Below, in pieces: positions 1 through 8,386 of a stretch of DNA of 64,000 bases (the stretch's first letter is position 1; every line of letters starts with the position of its first letter). Below the pieces are notes generated by a model that worked only from the letters and a program-made list of their open reading frames with translations, was not told the DNA's origin and did not search any database. The stretch is from Burkholderiales bacterium (GTDB lineage: Bacteria; Pseudomonadota; Gammaproteobacteria; Burkholderiales; SG8-41): assembly GCA_019634975.1 (NCBI GenBank), contig JAHCAI010000014.1, positions 1-64,000 on the forward strand, in the 5' to 3' direction. A program made the translations under genes and the position numbers.

Positions 1-347
1 CGATCTTCGGCGCGATCCCGACGGACGATGTGCCGCTGGCGTTCGCGGGTCTGCTGGTGCCGGTGGTCGCCGGCTTCCTGGCGGGCGTCGCGGTGCGTCC
101 GGCCCTGCAGCGAGCACTCGACGGAGTGCGCCCGGCGACGGTCGCCGTCACCGCGGTCGGCGGCGGGCTGTTCGGCGCCCTGCTGCTGGGGCTGCTCGCC
201 TGGGCGGCCTCCGGCAGCGCCGGACCCGGCCGCCTCGTCGACGTCGGCCCGTCGCCGGTGGCGGCCGCTCTCGCCGCGCTCGCGGAGCTGGTTCCGGCGA
301 TCGCGCTCGGCATCGCGTCGGGTGGGGCCCTGCGCCGCCGCCGCTAG
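1..347 (+). CDS. DUF6350 family membrane protein, 3' end only
   Basis: This is the C-terminal part of an integral membrane protein whose start lies before the window; the reading frame enters at base 3 and stops with TAG at 345-347. Three hydrophobic stretches are visible, with a small loop carrying [12 protein letters not shown] and a basic RRRR end. A GPGRL-VGP loop followed at once by purN is what I know from DUF6350 proteins of Actinobacteria such as Microbacteriaceae, and not from Betaproteobacteria. Its function in the family is unclear. It belongs to the actinobacterial-looking segment at the left edge of the contig. Confidence 0.6.
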   Translation, partial: IFGAIPTDDVPLAFAGLLVPVVAGFLAGVAVRPALQRALDGVRPATVAVTAVGGGLFGALLLGLLAWAASGSAGPGRLVDVGPSPVAAALAALAELVPAIALGIASGGALRRRR

Positions 348-356
348 GATTTGGGG

Positions 357-1006
357 GTGCTGCGCCTCGTCGTCCTCATCTCGGGGGGCGGATCCAACCT
401 CCGGGCTCTGCTCGAGGCATGCGAAGACCCGGCTTCCCCGCGCGGGTGGTCGCGATCGGGGCCGACCGCGACGCGGACGGGCTGGCGCTGGGGGAGGAGT
501 TCGGCATCCCGAGCTTCGTCGTGCCCTACGGCGCGTTCGCGACCCGCGAGGAGTGGGGCGACGAGCTGATCGTTCAGCTGCACCAGTGGGACGCCGATCT
601 GGTCGTGCTGTCGGGGCTGATGCGGTTGCTGCCCCCGCGGGTGGTCGCAGCGTTCACGCCGAACCTGCTGAACACGCATCCGGCGTACCTGCCCGAGTTC
701 CCGGGCGCCCATGCCGTGCGCGATGCCCTCGCGGCCGGCGCGACCGAGACCGGGGCGAGCGTGATCGTGGTCGACGACGGCGTCGACTCGGGGCCGATCG
801 TGGCGCAGCGTCGTGTGCCGGTGCTGCCCGATGACACCGAGGACAGCCTTGCCGCGCGCGTGCTGGCGGAGGAACACCGCATCTACCCGCAGGCGCTGCG
901 CTGGCTCTGCGAGGACCGCGTGACGGTCGGCGCCGACGGCCGCGTTGTCATCCGCGGCCTGCGTGAAGCCCGCGGCGCGCTGCTGTCGCCGGCTCCTGAT
1001 GCCTAG
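357..1006 (+). pseudogene. purN: phosphoribosylglycinamide formyltransferase, frameshifted and apparently chimeric
   Basis: PurN transfers a formyl group from 10-formyl-THF to GAR in purine synthesis. The N-terminal [14 protein letters not shown] loop starts from GTG 357, and the catalytic [20 protein letters not shown] (Asn and His) and [15 protein letters not shown] segments are present. The frame breaks at about 432-433: one base appears to be missing between Pro and the next Ala-Phe codons, and the rest continues in the frame of 434-1006. Residues up to about VPVLP resemble actinobacterial PurN, whereas [20 protein letters not shown] is the proteobacterial ending. The frameshift may be a sequencing or assembly error at a chimeric join. 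The stop overlaps the next start by 8 bases. Confidence 0.75.
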
Positions 1007-1709
1007 AATCCTGATGGCCGCGCTGCTGCTGGCGGCGGCATTGCTGCAACCGGCGGCAGCCGGCACCAACCCGCCGGCCGTGGTCCGCGCCGAGTACCTG
1101 CTGTCGCTGAACGGCGCCCAGGCGGCGGTGATGCAGGAGAGCTTCGAGGTCCGCGAGGGCGGTTACCGTGCGGTCAGCGAAACCCACGCCGTGGGCCTGT
1201 TCGCACTGGTGCAACCTCGACCCGGCCATGTGAGCAGCAGCGGCGAGGTCGATGACAGGGGACTGCGCCCGAGATCCTACGAGGCGGTCCGCGGCGGCCG
1301 CGACGAGCGGCGCGCGCAGGCCGAATTCGACTGGTCCGCGCGGACATTGACGCTGAGGCACGACGGGCGCAGCGAATCCGTCACGCTGCCGCCGGGCGCC
1401 CAGGACCGGCTGTCGGCGATGTACCAGTTCCTGTTCCTCGACCCGCAACGGCTGCGCGAACTGGCATTCGCGATGACCAACGGCCGCAAGCTCGACCATT
1501 ACCGCTACGCCGTCGGCCCCGACACCGCGATTGACACCCCGCTGGGGCGTTTCGAGGTGGTGCATCTCGTCCGCCAGCGCCAGCCCGGTGAAACCGCCAA
1601 CGAGATCTGGCTCGCCCGCGACCATCGCCTGATGCCGGTGAAGATGCGCATCGTCGAGGACGACGGCACCCGCTACGAGCAGATCATTTCGCGGCTGGAC
1701 ATGCGCTGA
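999..1709 (+). CDS. DUF3108 domain-containing exported protein
   Basis: A 236-residue protein with a clear signal peptide ([21 protein letters not shown], cleaved near residue 20), so it is probably periplasmic. The body matches the DUF3108 pattern: an initial AEYLLSLNG strand, a mid-protein YQFLFLDP segment and a C-terminal [12 protein letters not shown] followed by [16 protein letters not shown]. In Betaproteobacteria a DUF3108 gene typically sits just after purN, as here. ATG 999 overlaps the purN stop. It is a clear paralogue of the next gene. Biochemical function is unknown; a cell-envelope role is inferred only from export. Confidence 0.8.
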   Translation: MPRILMAALLLAAALLQPAAAGTNPPAVVRAEYLLSLNGAQAAVMQESFEVREGGYRAVSETHAVGLFALVQPRPGHVSSSGEVDDRGLRPRSYEAVRGGRDERRAQAEFDWSARTLTLRHDGRSESVTLPPGAQDRLSAMYQFLFLDPQRLRELAFAMTNGRKLDHYRYAVGPDTAIDTPLGRFEVVHLVRQRQPGETANEIWLARDHRLMPVKMRIVEDDGTRYEQIISRLDMR

Positions 1710-1719
1710 GCGGCCGGCC

Positions 1720-2772
1720 ATGCGTAGCCCATCGTCGAAACGCCTGCTTGCCGCCGCCGCACTGTCGATGGCTGCCCATGCCGCGCTGCTGGGCGGCATC
1801 CCGGTGCCCGAACGTGAGCCGGCCGTGCCATTGCCGTCCCTGAGCGCAAGGCTGGAGCCGCTGCCGCCGGTACCGCAGGTCAAGCCGCCACCCGCCACAG
1901 CGGTCAAGCGGCGGCCGACGCCGCGGCCGCCGCAGCCCGTGACCGCACCGCCGCGCATCGTGGCGACCGAGCCGGCCATCATTGCGGAAGCCGCACCCTA
2001 CACCGAGCCACCTCCCGCACCGGAAGCCGAAGCGCCACCGGTCGCAGCCGAGCCTGCGATGGTCGCCAACGCCGCAGCAACACTGCTCGGCGAGCCCGAG
2101 GCGCCGCCGCTGCCCGACTTCCCGCGCAAGGGCCGCATCACCTACCTGCTGACCATGGGACCGGACCGCACGCCGGTGGGACGCACCGTGCAGAGCTGGG
2201 AATTCGAGAACGGGCGGTACCGGGCGGCCAGCGATTCGGAAAGCACGGGCATCATCGAACTGTTCCGCCCCCACCGCTATCGCTATCTCAGCCAGGGCTC
2301 GATCATTGCCGACGCACTGCGCCCCGAGCGTTTCCTCGCCAGCATCAAGCGCGGCAGCCGCAGCGAGGAGGCGCAGGCACTGTTCAACTGGGACGAGAAG
2401 CAGCTGCGCCTCGGCCGTCTGCCGCAGGAGACCACGGTCGAACTGCCCGCCGGCAGCCAGGACTGGATCAGCTTCACCTACAACCTCGCGCTGTCGCCGC
2501 CCGCACCGGGCCGCATCACGCTGCCCTTCACCCGCGGCAGCCGGCTCGAGACGGTCAGCTTCGATGTGCTGCCTGCGGAAGCCATCGAGACCCCGCTGGG
2601 GCGCCTGCTCGCGGTGCCGGTAGTGCAGGTCAGGGCGTCCGGGCAGGAAAGCATGGCCCTGTGGCTGGCACCCGACTACCGCAACCTGCCGGTGCGCATC
2701 CGTTTCTTCAACCGCGAAGGCGAGCTGTCGGGTGAGCAGCTGGTCAGCGAAATACAGGTCGGCACCCCATGA
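1720..2772 (+). CDS. DUF3108 domain-containing protein with proline-rich linker
   Basis: A 350-residue protein. An N-terminal hydrophobic anchor (about residues 9-25, AAAALSMAAHAALLGGI) is followed by about 100 residues very rich in Pro and Ala (PPPVPQVKPPP-like), which resembles a TonB-style periplasmic spanner. The DUF3108 domain then occupies about residues 130-350 (ITYLLTMG, SWISFTYNLALSP-like core, ETPLGRLLAVPVVQV, LWLAPDYRNLPVRI). It lies 10 bases after its paralogue and overlaps the methyltransferase start by 4 bases (ATGA), so the three genes are probably cotranscribed. Function is unknown. Confidence 0.75.
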   Translation: MRSPSSKRLLAAAALSMAAHAALLGGIPVPEREPAVPLPSLSARLEPLPPVPQVKPPPATAVKRRPTPRPPQPVTAPPRIVATEPAIIAEAAPYTEPPPAPEAEAPPVAAEPAMVANAAATLLGEPEAPPLPDFPRKGRITYLLTMGPDRTPVGRTVQSWEFENGRYRAASDSESTGIIELFRPHRYRYLSQGSIIADALRPERFLASIKRGSRSEEAQALFNWDEKQLRLGRLPQETTVELPAGSQDWISFTYNLALSPPAPGRITLPFTRGSRLETVSFDVLPAEAIETPLGRLLAVPVVQVRASGQESMALWLAPDYRNLPVRIRFFNREGELSGEQLVSEIQVGTP

Positions 2773-4067
2773 AATCCGCAGAACACCCCTCCGCCGCGCG
2801 CATGCCCAACGCGCTGCGCCTTGCCGACGCCGCTCATGCACTGTCGCGAGTGCTCGCCTTCACCCATCCCGCCGATGCGGTGCTGAGCCGTTACTTTCGC
2901 GAACGGCATGCGCTCGGCCCGCAGGACCGCGCCTTCGTCGCGGAAACCGTGTTCGGCGTGCTGCGCCGGAAAATGCTGCTCGACCACATCGCGCCCGGCG
3001 CCACTCCGGTACAGCTGGTGCTGCTGTGGCTGACGCGCATCGCCGGCTTCGGCAGCCGCGACATCGCCGCGCTGTGCAGCACCGGAGACAAGGCATGGCT
3101 TGATGCCAGGCGCGCACAGCCCGTCGCGGAGCACCCGCTGCACGTCGAGGCGGACCTGCCGCAATGGGTGGCTGAGCGGCTGCTCGGCGCGCATGACGCG
3201 GATTTCATCCGGGCACTGGGCCGCGCGCTGCAGGAGCCGGCGCCGCTGGACCTGCGCGTCAACACGCTGCGCGGCAGCCGCGACACCGTGCTGGCCACGC
3301 TCGGCAAGGACGGCATTCCGGCGCAAGCCACGCCCTCGTCGCCGGTCGGCATCCGCGTCAAGGGCAAGCCCGCGATCAACCGCCATCCGCTGTTCACCGG
3401 CGGCGTGCTCGAGGTGCAGGACGAAGGCAGCCAGCTGCTCGGATTCCTGCTGGCGCCGCGGCGCAGCGACCTGGTCGTCGACTTTTGCGCCGGCGCCGGA
3501 GGCAAGACCTTGATGCTCGGCGCGATGATGGACTCGCGGGGCCGGCTTTATGCTTTCGACACCTCGCAGAAGCGGCTGGACCGGCTGAAACCGCGGCTCA
3601 AGCGCTCCGGACTCTCCAATGTGCATCCGCTGGTGATCGCCCACGAAAACGACACCAAGGTCAAGCGGCTCGCCGGCAAGATCGACCGCGTGCTGGTCGA
3701 TGCGCCCTGCAGCGGGCTGGGCACCCTTCGCCGCAATCCCGATCTCAAGTTCCGCCAGTCTCCGCAGAGCGTGGCCGAACTGGTCATCAAGCAGGCGGCG
3801 ATCCTGAACGCGGCCGCGCGCCTGGTCAAGCCCGGCGGGCGGCTCGTCTACGCGACCTGCAGCCTGCTGCCGGAGGAAAACCACGGCATCATCGCCGAAT
3901 TCCTGGCCGCGCATCCGGAGTTCCGGCCGCTCCACTGCAGCGAACTCCTCGGGCGGCAGGGCATTCCGCTGGCAACCGGAGAGCATCTGCAGCTGTGGCC
4001 GCATCTGCACCAGACCGACGGTTTTTTCGCGGCGGCAATGGAGCGGACCGCGGGCAAGTGCGGCTGA
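2769..4067 (+). CDS. RsmB/NOP2-Sun family RNA (cytosine-5) methyltransferase
   Basis: SAM-dependent m5C methyltransferase of the NOL1/NOP2/Sun family, 432 residues. The first ~130 residues resemble the NusB-like N-terminal region of RsmB. The catalytic domain shows the SAM loop VDFCAGAGGKTLMLGAMM, the catalytic motif VDAPCSGLGTLRRNPDLKF and the second cysteine motif YATCSLLPEEN. RsmB of E. coli (Fmu/Sun) is about 429 residues, so length fits. 16S rRNA C967 is a reasonable target, but family members differ in substrate, so no gene symbol is given. It shares an ATGA overlap with the DUF3108 gene and is likely the last gene of that operon. Confidence 0.85.
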   Translation: MKSAEHPSAARMPNALRLADAAHALSRVLAFTHPADAVLSRYFRERHALGPQDRAFVAETVFGVLRRKMLLDHIAPGATPVQLVLLWLTRIAGFGSRDIAALCSTGDKAWLDARRAQPVAEHPLHVEADLPQWVAERLLGAHDADFIRALGRALQEPAPLDLRVNTLRGSRDTVLATLGKDGIPAQATPSSPVGIRVKGKPAINRHPLFTGGVLEVQDEGSQLLGFLLAPRRSDLVVDFCAGAGGKTLMLGAMMDSRGRLYAFDTSQKRLDRLKPRLKRSGLSNVHPLVIAHENDTKVKRLAGKIDRVLVDAPCSGLGTLRRNPDLKFRQSPQSVAELVIKQAAILNAAARLVKPGGRLVYATCSLLPEENHGIIAEFLAAHPEFRPLHCSELLGRQGIPLATGEHLQLWPHLHQTDGFFAAAMERTAGKCG

Positions 4068-4141
4068 GGCCCGTGGTAAGATGAATTGCATCGCATCGTC
4101 TGCGGGCGCACCGGAACAACACGCGCGTTGATTTCCCACTG

Positions 4142-5437
4142 ATGTCGACTTCATCCGAATTCCAGGCCCTGCTGCTCGATCTCTGGGCCGACCTGCAGAG
4201 CGTCAGCGTTTTATGGCAGTTCGGCACGCTTGTCGCCTGCATTGCCGCCGGCTGGATGCTTTCGCACTACTATGATCGCCGGCTGCTCGGCCGCGTTCCG
4301 GCCGATGCCACCCAGGCGCTGGGCATCGGCAGCGTGAAGCGATTGCTGTTTCCACTGTCGGCGCTGGTGCTGGTGCTGGTCGCCAAGGCCGTGCTGCGCA
4401 ACTGGCACAGCACCCACCTGCTCAATGTCGCGGCAGCCCTCCTGCTGGCGATGGCCATCATCCGCATGTCGATCTACGTCATGCGCCATACCTTCGCGCC
4501 GAGCGCCTGGCTGCGCGCCTCCGAACGCTGGATCAGCTGGATGGCCTGGATCGGCGTTGCGGTATACCTGACCGGGCTCTGGCCTTACGTGCGCGAGGTG
4601 CTGGTCGACATCGGCTTCACAGTCGGCAAGCAGAAGTTTTCGCTGCTGCTCATGCTGCAGGGAACGCTGTCGATCATCGTCACCATCCTGGTGGCGATGT
4701 GGCTCGGAAGCCTGATCGAATCCCGGCTGATGCGCGCCACCAGCCTGCAGGTCAACCTGCGTGTGATGTTCTCCAAGCTTGCGCAATCCCTGCTGCTGCT
4801 GGCAGCGATCCTGATCGCGCTGCCTGCGGTCGGGATCGACCTCACCGTACTGTCGGTCTTCGGCGGCATGCTCGGCGTCGGCATCGGCTTCGGCCTGCAG
4901 AAAATCGCCGCCAACTACGTCAGCGGCTTCATCATCCTGATGGACCGCTCGGTGAGCCTCGGCGACCTGGTCACCATCGGCGAACACACCGGCACGCTGA
5001 CCAAAATGACCGCGCGCTATGTCGTCGTGCGCAGCCTCGGCGGACTCGAGGCCATCATCCCCAACGAGACCATCATCACCTCGACGGTCCTCAATCATTC
5101 CTTTTCCGACCGCAAGGTCCGTGTCGGCCTGCCGATCCAGGTCGCCTATGCCACCGACCTCGATGTCGCCCGGAAAATAATGGTCGATGCCGCAGCAGCC
5201 CACCCGCGCGTGCTGAAGGATCCCGCCCCCGGCGCCCTGATCCTGGCCTTTGCCGACAGCGGCATCAACCTGGAGCTGGGAGTCTGGGTCGGCGACCCGG
5301 ACCAGGGCGTCGGTGGGTTGCGCTCTGACCTGTACGGCACAATCTGGCGGGAATTCCGCGCCCGGGGCATCGAAATTCCCTTCCCCCAGCGCGAAATCCG
5401 GGTGCTCGGAGAGGTCAAGACCACAACCGAAAAATAG
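4142..5437 (+). CDS. MscS-family mechanosensitive ion channel
   Basis: A 431-residue inner-membrane channel protein. About five hydrophobic helices precede the pore-lining helix (GGMLGVGIGFGLQKIAANYV, around residues 240-260), whose Gly/Ala pattern and final Asn-Tyr-Val match MscS TM3. The beta domain follows (MDRSVSLGDLVTIGEHTGTL, then VVRSLGGLEAIIPNETII) and a mixed C-terminal domain closes the protein. The role is osmotic-downshock relief. Start ATG 4142 has only a weak ribosome site. The stop TAG 5435-5437 runs directly into an AT-rich repeat copy. Confidence 0.85.
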   Translation: MSTSSEFQALLLDLWADLQSVSVLWQFGTLVACIAAGWMLSHYYDRRLLGRVPADATQALGIGSVKRLLFPLSALVLVLVAKAVLRNWHSTHLLNVAAALLLAMAIIRMSIYVMRHTFAPSAWLRASERWISWMAWIGVAVYLTGLWPYVREVLVDIGFTVGKQKFSLLLMLQGTLSIIVTILVAMWLGSLIESRLMRATSLQVNLRVMFSKLAQSLLLLAAILIALPAVGIDLTVLSVFGGMLGVGIGFGLQKIAANYVSGFIILMDRSVSLGDLVTIGEHTGTLTKMTARYVVVRSLGGLEAIIPNETIITSTVLNHSFSDRKVRVGLPIQVAYATDLDVARKIMVDAAAAHPRVLKDPAPGALILAFADSGINLELGVWVGDPDQGVGGLRSDLYGTIWREFRARGIEIPFPQREIRVLGEVKTTTEK

Positions 5438-5469
5438 TTATTTTTATTAATAAAAACAAATAGATATGG
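5435..5469 (+). repeat. AT-rich dispersed element, copy a (degenerate)
   Basis: It begins at the TAG stop of the upstream channel gene and reads TATTAATAAAAACAAATAGA in its core, matching the CAAATACTTA-type element found at seven other places except for the last four bases. Orientation is the same as the upstream gene. Confidence 0.45.
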
Positions 5470-5571
5470 TTTAGTTCAAATTATATTTCAACTCTTGGAC
5501 TATCCCGCTCCGGTGTTCTTCAGTACACTGCCGGCGGTTCAGTCTTAAAGCGTTAAAAAGCGAGGAGTTCA

Positions 5572-6732
5572 ATGTTTACAGGGGTTCTGGATCTGCCGTG
5601 GTGGGGCTACGTGGCGTACACGCTGGTACTCACCCATATCACGATTGCCGCCGTCACGATTTACCTGCACCGCCACTCCGCGCACCGCGCGCTGGAGCTG
5701 CACCCGATCCCGGCTCATTTCTTCCGCTTCTGGCTGTGGCTGACCACCGGCATGCTGACCAAGCACTGGACCGCCATCCACCGCAAGCACCACGCCAAGT
5801 GCGAGACCACCGAGGATCCGCACAGCCCGCAGATCTACGGCATCCGCAAGGTGCTGCTGGAAGGCGCGGAACTCTACCGCAAGGAAGGCCGCAACCAGGA
5901 AACCCTGGACCGCTATGGCTACGGCACGCCGGACGACTGGGTCGAGCGCAACATCTACAGCCATGACCGCTGGGGCATCGGCTCGATGCTGGTCCTAAAC
6001 CTCATCCTCTTCGGGCCGATCGGCCTGACGATCTGGGCAGTGCAGATGGCGTGGATTCCGTTCATGGCCGCAGGCATCATCAACGGCGTCGGCCATTTCT
6101 GGGGCTACCGCAACTTCCAGCCCGAGGACGCCAGCACCAACGTCTTCCCCTGGGGCATCCTGATCGGGGGCGAGGAACTGCACAACAACCACCACGCCTA
6201 CGCCACCTCGGCCAAGCTGTCGAGCCGCTGGTACGAGTTCGACATCGGCTGGCTCTACATCCGCACCCTTGAGATCATGGGCCTTGCCAAGGTGAAGAAG
6301 GTCGCACCGAAGCTGATGCTCGACAATTCCAAGACCCGTTGCGACCTCGCCACGCTGCAGGCGGTCGCCACCCACCGCTACGAAGTGCTGGCCAAATACA
6401 CCGCCTCGCTGCGCGCGACCTGCGCCGCCGAACTGCAGACCCTCAAGGGCCATGCCGCCGGTGTCGACATGGGCAAGCTCAAGCGCTGGCTGCATATCGA
6501 CAAGACTGCGCTGCCCGCTGCCGAACTGGAGCAGCGCGAGGCGGTGATCCGCCACAGCAGCGTGCTCGCCACGGTCTACACCATGCGTGACGAACTCGCG
6601 CAGCTGTGGCAGCGCTCCACGGCCTCCAAGGAACAGCTGGTCAAGCAGCTCGAGGACTGGTGCCATCGCGCCGAAGCCAGTGGCATCGAGGCCCTGCAGC
6701 AGTTTTCCCGCCAGCTGCGCTGCTACGCATAA
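5572..6732 (+). CDS. acyl-lipid/acyl-CoA fatty acid desaturase
   Basis: Membrane di-iron desaturase of 386 residues that would introduce a double bond (probably delta-9) into fatty acyl chains. All three histidine boxes are present: HRHSAHRALEL (about residues 29-39), HRKHHAKCE (about 69-77) and ELHNNHHAYATSAKL (about 202-216), separated by hydrophobic helices. After about residue 250 there is an extra ~130-residue, mostly helical, charged tail that a minimal desaturase does not need. RBS GAGGAG lies 6 bases before ATG 5572. The gene has its own strong terminator and is monocistronic; an upstream AT-rich stretch may carry its promoter. Confidence 0.88.
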   Translation: MFTGVLDLPWWGYVAYTLVLTHITIAAVTIYLHRHSAHRALELHPIPAHFFRFWLWLTTGMLTKHWTAIHRKHHAKCETTEDPHSPQIYGIRKVLLEGAELYRKEGRNQETLDRYGYGTPDDWVERNIYSHDRWGIGSMLVLNLILFGPIGLTIWAVQMAWIPFMAAGIINGVGHFWGYRNFQPEDASTNVFPWGILIGGEELHNNHHAYATSAKLSSRWYEFDIGWLYIRTLEIMGLAKVKKVAPKLMLDNSKTRCDLATLQAVATHRYEVLAKYTASLRATCAAELQTLKGHAAGVDMGKLKRWLHIDKTALPAAELEQREAVIRHSSVLATVYTMRDELAQLWQRSTASKEQLVKQLEDWCHRAEASGIEALQQFSRQLRCYA

Positions 6733-6747
6733 GCGGTTCCGGCAACG

Positions 6748-6777
6748 AAAAAACCCGCCGTGAGGCGGGTTTTTTCA
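6748..6777 (+). terminator. rho-independent terminator of the desaturase gene
   Basis: Stem AAAACCCGCC / GGCGGGTTTT around a GTGA loop with a following T-run, 16 bases after the desaturase stop. Confidence 0.85.
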
Positions 6778-6879
6778 TTCTGGAACCCGGATCAGGTCCG
6801 GGACGACTGTTGCGCAGTCACTTGCGCCGACTTCCTTGCAGCGATCCGCACTTCCTCATGCCCGCGCCTGCCCGATGGG

Positions 6880-6999
6880 AACGTCCGGATTGGACGTTCT
6901 TGCAGCAATGAAGAACCCGCCTCGCCGGCGGGTTCTTCATTGCCGCTGGGCAGCACTTACTTGATCTTGGCTTCCTTGTTCATGTGCCCGGGCGACAAG
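6880..6999. repeat. duplicated rpmG 3' end plus terminator (copy 1)
   Basis: About 120 bases here repeat, with substitutions, the block starting at 7000. Both have a GAACxTCxGGATTGG-CGTTCTTGC lead-in, the AACCCGCC-TCGCC-GGCGGGTT hairpin and then the final codons and stop of rpmG. In this copy the rpmG remnant covers 6957-6980 (minus strand, ending KEAKIK-stop) and is not attached to a gene. A more decayed third copy may lie at about 6815-6879 (GCAGTCACTTGCGCCGACTT). Confidence 0.7.
6907..6941. terminator. perfect 15-bp palindromic hairpin, duplicate of the rpmG terminator
   Basis: AATGAAGAACCCGCC pairs perfectly with GGCGGGTTCTTCATT around TCGCC. Compared with the copy at 7027-7061 the minus-strand T-run is interrupted (TTCTTC), so it may be weaker as a terminator. 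Confidence 0.6.
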
Positions 7000-7026
7000 A
7001 ACTTCTGGATTGGGCGTTCTTGCGGC

Positions 7027-7061
7027 AATAAAAAACCCGCCTCGCCGGCGGGTTCTTCATT
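7027..7061 (-). terminator. rho-independent terminator of rpmB-rpmG
   Basis: On the minus strand the stem GAACCCGCC / GGCGGGTTT is followed by TTTTTTATT, 17 bases after the rpmG stop. Confidence 0.8.
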
Positions 7062-7077
7062 GCCGCTGGGGCAGCGC

Positions 7078-7233
7078 TTACTTGATCTTGGCTTCCTTGT
7101 AGACTACGTGCTTGCGCGCGACGGGATCGAACTTCTTGATCTCCATCTTCTCGGTCATCGTGCGCTTGTTCTTGGTGGTGGTGTAGAAATGACCGGTGCC
7201 GGCGGTCGATTCGAGCTTGATCTTGTCACGCAT
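7078..7233 (-). CDS. rpmG: 50S ribosomal protein L33
   Basis: A 51-residue ribosomal protein of the large subunit. The sequence begins [20 protein letters not shown], continues with [17 protein letters not shown] and ends [11 protein letters not shown], as in proteobacterial L33. No CxxC pairs are present, so this is the zinc-free form. It is directly downstream of rpmB with 10 bases between them, the usual operon. It is too short for many gene callers but certain by sequence. Its last codons are duplicated 120 bases downstream. Confidence 0.95.
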   Translation of the reverse strand: MRDKIKLESTAGTGHFYTTTKNKRTMTEKMEIKKFDPVARKHVVYKEAKIK

Positions 7234-7243
7234 GGTGTGCTCC

Positions 7244-7480
7244 TCAGATGTGCATGCCCTGCCCGCGCAGATCGGCGAGCACGACGTCTATACCCTTGCG
7301 GTCGATGGTGCGCAGGCCGGCGCTGGACACGCGCAGGCTCACCCAGCGGTTCTCGCTCTCGACCCAGAACCGGCGCTTCTGCAGGTTGGGCAGGAAACGC
7401 CGCTTCGTCTTGTTGTTGGCATGGGAAACATTGTTCCCGATCATCGGCTTCTTGCCGGTGACGTCGCAGACCCGAGGCAT
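7244..7480 (-). CDS. rpmB: 50S ribosomal protein L28
   Basis: A 78-residue large-subunit protein starting [20 protein letters not shown] and containing [13 protein letters not shown] and [16 protein letters not shown], the L28 signatures. The start at 7480 is chosen because the family begins with the basic CxVTGKxP segment; an in-frame upstream ATG would add 12 residues that are not conserved. First gene of the rpmB-rpmG operon, transcribed away from radC. Confidence 0.95.
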   Translation of the reverse strand: MPRVCDVTGKKPMIGNNVSHANNKTKRRFLPNLQKRRFWVESENRWVSLRVSSAGLRTIDRKGIDVVLADLRGQGMHI

Positions 7481-7567
7481 GGCAGTACTCCGCAAATTCA
7501 GAAAAGGGCGGATCATACACCGGAACCACCCTCCGCCTCAACCTGTAAGAGACACCGCCCCCATCCC

Positions 7568-7600
7568 GGGGAAAAAGAAATAATCAAATAAAAACAATGG
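7568..7600 (+). repeat. AT-rich dispersed element, weak copy h
   Basis: AAATAATCAAATAAAAACAA lies just beyond the radC stop. It shares the ATCAAATA and AAAAACAA words with the other copies but not the full core, so membership is doubtful. Confidence 0.25.
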
Positions 7601-7601
7601 G

Positions 7602-8276
7602 TTACAGCAATCCCCGTTCAGCAAACGAGAGCGCGCCGTCGCCGGCCACGACAAAATGGTCCAGCACCCGCACATCGACCAGTGCCAGCGCCTGCTTCAG
7701 CGCGATGGTCAGCGCCTCGTCGGCACGGCTCGGTTCAGCGACGCCCGAGGGGTGGTTGTGGGCGAGGATCACCGCCGCGGCGTTGTGATGCAGGGCGCGC
7801 TTGACCACCTCCCGCGGATAAACGCTGGTCTGAGTCAGCGTGCCGCGGAACAGCTCTTCCGAGGCCACGACGCGATGCTGGGCATCGAGAAAGACCACCA
7901 CGAATACCTCGTGCGGCCGCGAATGCAGCATCAGCCGCAGGTAATCGCGCACTGCGCCAGGACCGCTCAGCGCGGCGCCGGCATCAAGCTTCTCGCGCAG
8001 CGTGCGGCGTGCGATCTCCAGCGCCGCCTGCAACTGGGCGTACTTCGCCGGACCCAGGCCGGGGCTCGCGCAGAACGTCTCGTTGGCCGCTCCGGCCAGT
8101 GCCGACAGCGAGCCGAAGCGCTGCAGTTGCTCGCGTGCCACCTCCACCGCGGTCTTGCCGCGCACACCGGTGCGCAGGAATATCGCCACCAGTTCGGCGT
8201 CGGACAGGCTTTGCGGCCCCTTGGCCAGCAGCTTTTCGCGCGGGCGGTCATCCAGCGGCCAGTCGGTGATTGCCAT
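7602..8276 (-). CDS. radC: RadC/JAMM-domain protein (UPF0758)
   Basis: A 224-residue protein with an N-terminal helix-hairpin-helix-like region ([20 protein letters not shown], then [20 protein letters not shown]) and a C-terminal JAB1/MPN metalloprotease-like domain with [14 protein letters not shown], containing the His-x-His, Ser and Asp zinc ligands. The biochemical function of RadC is still unsettled; the old DNA-repair assignment is doubtful. It is divergent from coaBC, the common arrangement in Proteobacteria, sharing a 110-base promoter region with it. Confidence 0.92.
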   Translation of the reverse strand: MAITDWPLDDRPREKLLAKGPQSLSDAELVAIFLRTGVRGKTAVEVAREQLQRFGSLSALAGAANETFCASPGLGPAKYAQLQAALEIARRTLREKLDAGAALSGPGAVRDYLRLMLHSRPHEVFVVVFLDAQHRVVASEELFRGTLTQTSVYPREVVKRALHHNAAAVILAHNHPSGVAEPSRADEALTIALKQALALVDVRVLDHFVVAGDGALSFAERGLL

Positions 8277-8386
8277 TGCGCGCCTCTCCGGGGGAATTTA
8301 TTCCTGAACGCGCCGCAACGGGCCCGGTTTACCCGCTGCCAAAATTGCAGTTACACTTGCCATCCCTTCGCCGCGGAAAGCGCTAC

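Noticed and set aside
948..1982. 344-codon minus-strand open frame over the DUF3108 genes
   Set aside because: Composition-driven shadow; the plus-strand DUF3108 proteins have signal peptides and family motifs.
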